From Gonatopus flavifemur (lineage: Eukaryota; Arthropoda; Insecta; Hymenoptera; Dryinidae), in assembly GCA_018340375.1 (NCBI GenBank), contig JAFFJZ010000017.1, positions 1,664,001 to 1,728,000 of the forward strand: 64,000 nt of DNA, read 5' to 3'. A model generated the notes under the pieces. It worked only from the letters and a program-made list of their open reading frames with translations, was not told the DNA's origin and ran no database searches. Every line of letters starts with the position of its first letter. Position 1 is the first letter of the stretch. Below are positions 60,321-64,000 of this stretch, piece by piece. A program made the translations under genes and the position numbers.

Positions 60321-62596
60321 AATTCGAATGGTGCTGTCTGTATCAGAGGCCTGCCTTTCAAATGTTTCAAATGCTTCTACTCAAAGAACTTTGAAAAAAG
60401 AAGTGTTTGTGAACAAGCTTTCGATATTGCCTAATTGAACTCTCCAGTCTTTCTTCAAATCCTGCGTTGAGGAGCGATATTCGTAAAATATCTCAGAATC
60501 AATGATCAGAGAACTCCCTGATCAAAAAGCCCTGTCATACAAAAATATGTCCAAAATCAGTTTCTGAAGGTCAATAAATGAATCTTGTTATGAATGGAAC
60601 TTGGAAATATTATCTGATGGAATTGCATGCATTATTTGAAAGGTTGATTTTGCTTCAATTCATACAGAATATGAGTTCACATTATTTTGTTACAATGGTA
60701 CCGAATATTTATTGTTTGATTCTGCGTGAAAAATTTTGTCACCCCTAGGTGAAAAAACTCATTGAATGTCGCCATTCCCATTAACTTTCAGGTAATATTT
60801 GTTACGTATGGACAAAATAGTTTTGGTAGTCAGAAAGTCATTCTTCTGACACCAGGTTATTTTTACTAAAATAACCAAAAACCTCAAAATTTGAGAATAT
60901 TGAAGGAGTTCAATCAACGATCAGGATAGTAATAGGGCGTGTTAATTGTTCTTCTCCTGTACAGGAGTTGAATTCATTTATTTTTCACAACAAAAAAATA
61001 AGAAAAGAAAACAAAAATGTAGGGTTTATCGAATTCAATTCAATTCCATGAAGAAAGTTATAAAAATTCCAAAACTATATCTGTGACAATCAAGAATTTT
61101 AACACCTTTTTTTTTAGAATTTTACAATTTCTGTTCGAAAACAAAGAACTATTCGAAATTTAGAGGAATCAATTCTTGAACCGGGAAACGTTATGAAAGA
61201 AATGAAGGAACATTGAAATTGTTACTTATCACTTACTTTTTATATGGAGGTTGGTGCAGCTTCTCTCTCTCTCTCTTTCTTCCTCTCTGTGTTACCCCAA
61301 ATTTTGAAGAACACTGCTTCACCAGAAGTTCTTCTTCCCTGGTATTTAACACAATAAAAATTGGTGAAGTGGCACAGTCAAAACACGGTTGAAACACGGT
61401 TAGAACACGGATAAAGTTCTCCCTAAAAACAGGAAACTCAAAAGACCGAGGACTTCGCTTCACCGGCGTAAATCACGACTTGACTGGCGTAACGAGAGTG
61501 AAGTTTTCTTCCTCACTCGTCAACCTCGACCCCTCATGCATCTAGGCGTGTCGGATTTGATGAATTTTCTCTAATGAGAATGCACTGTGTCAGCGAAACT
61601 TCAGGCCCTGCCCAGCGTTGGGAATGGCCGCTACCCGCATTCTCTCACGTCCTTATCGTGAGAGAAAAATATGTAATTGGGGAAGTCACTGGAACAAGGT
61701 CTCACTGTTCCAGAAGTAGTACGGAGAATCACGATCTCACGCGCGAAGGTCGACACTCTATTCCGATAACAATTCCGGAGATTGAATTTATCAATCTCTT
61801 TAACATATTTCAATTCTTTAATTTGATTTGAAATGAATTTTCGCGAGTATCCACCCTCACGGATGCAGCTGTGAATCCCGATTGTAGATGAAAGGAATAT
61901 GAACGATTTACAGGGAAAAGAATGTTGGTATATTCCAACGGAGTTTTTGAACAAGGTTCAAAATGTTGCGGAACGTATAATAACATATTTCATCAGGCTG
62001 AAATCGTATAAATTATGTGTCAATAAAAGTCTGTCAGGTTTTATGGATTCCTTCTATGGAAACTTCATTGAATTTCGCAAAATCTTGACGAGTCTCGGAC
62101 TATGTTGTGGCGAAATCTAATGAAGTTTAATTTGATCGTATTCAGTGGATTGCTTTAACCAGGGACAAGCTGGAATATTCGCAAATTTCTGCGAATTGTG
62201 TGAAATTGTGTATGCATTCGAATATAACAAAGATATTCCATCAATAATACTAATTCATCATTTCTTGAATCAAATGATCAATTAATATCACGAGTATTCA
62301 CTTATAAACGTCATATAAAACTTTTTCCCGAAATGCAAGACAATATCATAACTATTTCTCAATATTCCTTATTATAAATAATTGAAGTACGTTTCGAATA
62401 TTCAAAAATAACATAAGATACAATTTCTCACACGAAGTTAAGTTCTACAGAATTTTGTATTCTTCTTTTTCTCCATACTCTATTTACGCTCATTAACATT
62501 ATGTTCATAAGCAAATTGTTGTAATCTCAATTTTACATAATCATGTGAGTGAGATGCGTGAGATGGAATTCAATCAGCATGGTCAATGCAAGGAAA
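60321..62596. other. Gene-free region with a CT microsatellite
   Basis: A (CT)n run is at about 61262-61284. Short frames near 61574-62120 show no family features. Nothing else is recognised. Confidence 0.4.
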
Positions 62597-62872
62597 TCAA
62601 AATTTATAGGTGTTCAACATAACATCAATTTCGAAGGTATAAGGATTAGGAAAATGTAAATATTTTTGGAGATAACATTCAATCTCTTGAATCATTTTAT
62701 AAAAATTCACATCAGGATGAGTGAAGCTTCGTACTTCCATATTAGATGGGGCAGCAGCAGGATGGGCAGAATAGGTGGTATTAGGATTCACAATGGACTG
62801 TTCACAGGTGGGACACTTGGAATATTTGGAAATTTTCTGACATGAAGCACCTCCAATGAGTAAATGATCCAA
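62597..62872 (-). pseudogene. Possible P-type transposase C-terminal relic
   Basis: The frame has SKYSKCPTCEQSIV, then HPDVNFYKMIQEIECYLQKY. This CxxC followed by a HP...F...I...E helix resembles the C-terminal exon at 9685-8936 (TCEECKNAL, then HPNRGSQQFIKNLDHIFEL). No upstream exons are visible. Confidence is low. Confidence 0.35.
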
Positions 62873-64000
62873 TTATAATTATTTGTGATGAATTCAATTG
62901 AACAGGGATGATACAAGTTCCAGGTAGTAAGAGTTAAAAAGAATGATTCTTCCTGGATGATTGGAGAAAATTACTGAATGAATCCTGACAAAACAGTTTC
63001 TGAAGAATCCAATCAGAGTTTTGAAATATTGATTGAATTGTCTAAAGAAGATTAAAAAATTCATTTAGCCATTCCTCAAGTATTCAGAAAGAATGCATTT
63101 TTTCGAAATAGTATGTATTTAAAAAAATCATCAATCACAAGAGTACAATGTTCAATCGAAAAACACATCTATTGTATTGAAATATTGAAAGAAAGGGGTT
63201 TTTTAAATACATTCCAAACAAAGAAAAGAGGAAAGGATGTGTGGTGTACATTCTTCAGCTGAGTTTATATGCATCTCAGTCATCTATTTTATCTTATTGA
63301 TTTATAGGAATTGTAAGAAAATCAAATCAATGTACATTTTCATTTATACTACCTTGGTAAAACAAAGACGGAATTTGATGAGGATCCAAATAAAACTCGG
63401 ATAAACCGTATTTGGGCGTATCCAGGCGAAAATACGGTTTTTGCGGCGATTCTTTATCTGAAAAGCATTAATTATTTTTTATTGGATCAGAATCAAAATC
63501 AATCAAGATTGTATGGAAATTTTTTGGCTTTTATTGATTCTCATATGATCTCAGTTGGAATTCGATATAAATTGTATAAAAAATAATCGATTCTTTTCAG
63601 ATCACCCATCTCTAGATCAGAACACTATGGATGTTCGTCATTTCTCACTTAATTACTCCTTTGTTGTGAATGGGAGGACATGTTTGAATAGGTTTCATTT
63701 CATTGAGAGCCCATTAAAAATTTAATGTCTACAAAATCCCATACAAGTATTTTTCGGGAGGCACTTTCATTTTTTGGACTACTTCAGCAAAACAAAACTT
63801 TAAACCATGAAACTACGAAATGACTGAATCACTAAATTTCTTTCAAAAATTGTTTTCCGATTTAATGGTTCTATAAAAGAGTTGCAGTCAAACCTGTAGT
63901 GTAATATATAACGCTATCAACTATAGTAGGTATACAATGATCATGCTCAACAGCTCCATTGAAGTCCCATTCTTCGTGCTGAATTAAACCATCCAATTTT
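62873..64000. other. Gene-free region with a CCGGAT-family end
   Basis: Near 63350 ccttggtaaaacaaagacgg resembles the CCCTGGTAAAAAA terminus, followed by cggataaaccgtatttgg. The rest is AT-rich without recognisable genes. Confidence 0.4.

Noticed and set aside
61574..62120. Possible small genes of 73-107 residues
   Set aside because: No recognisable domain, no splice-linked partners and no homology I can name.

Overview
The window is eukaryotic, intron-containing, AT-rich and full of repeats, and it fits an insect. A hymenopteran is my best guess. The support is a LINE whose endonuclease ORF I remember from ant and wasp genomes, plus P-like (THAP), piggyBac, Transib, DIRS and Gypsy elements together. 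There is no ribosomal RNA, operon, CRISPR or prokaryotic signal. The species cannot be fixed from this window.

Layout. 1-4.9 kb has no gene, only a degenerate ~307-bp tandem repeat (2.4-3.7 kb). 4.9-7.1 kb holds elements built from CCGGAT-type words, including a 1.7-kb foldback element. 8.9-12.9 kb (minus) is a six-exon P-element-type THAP transposase pseudogene. 13.2-24.8 kb is a DIRS-type tyrosine-recombinase retrotransposon. Its left inverted repeat was split by a young 6.58-kb Gypsy element (13403-19979, minus) with nearly identical LTRs and a 4-bp target duplication. 26.4-32.1 kb is a nearly intact Transib transposon, a relative of RAG1, with RSS-like ends and two inverted arrays of ~121-bp subterminal repeats. 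Then come a decayed unnamed transposon protein (32.3-33.8 kb), a ~230-bp tandem repeat (34.6-35.4 kb) and the 5' part of a LINE (35.4-37.7 kb, minus).

The only apparent host genes are a tandem pair of secreted S1 serine proteases on + (38189-41637 and 42288-43720). Both have four exons, matching exon 3 and exon 4 lengths, similar TATA boxes and a non-trypsin pocket.

From 43.8 kb on the DNA is again repeats: several MITEs, a 2.3-kb foldback element (45.3-47.7 kb), and a 4.4-kb palindrome (48.0-52.5 kb) whose arms each carry a tRNA-like Pol III unit, with a hAT MITE in the left arm only. Next are inverted repeats with a hammerhead-like word (53.9-55.2 kb) and a piggyBac element with ~660-bp inverted repeats and clean TTAA duplications (56071-59655). 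The remainder holds small transposase relics and gene-free DNA. The transposon genes share no pathway with each other; the two proteases are probably secreted together, for example in gut, venom or haemolymph, which is inference.
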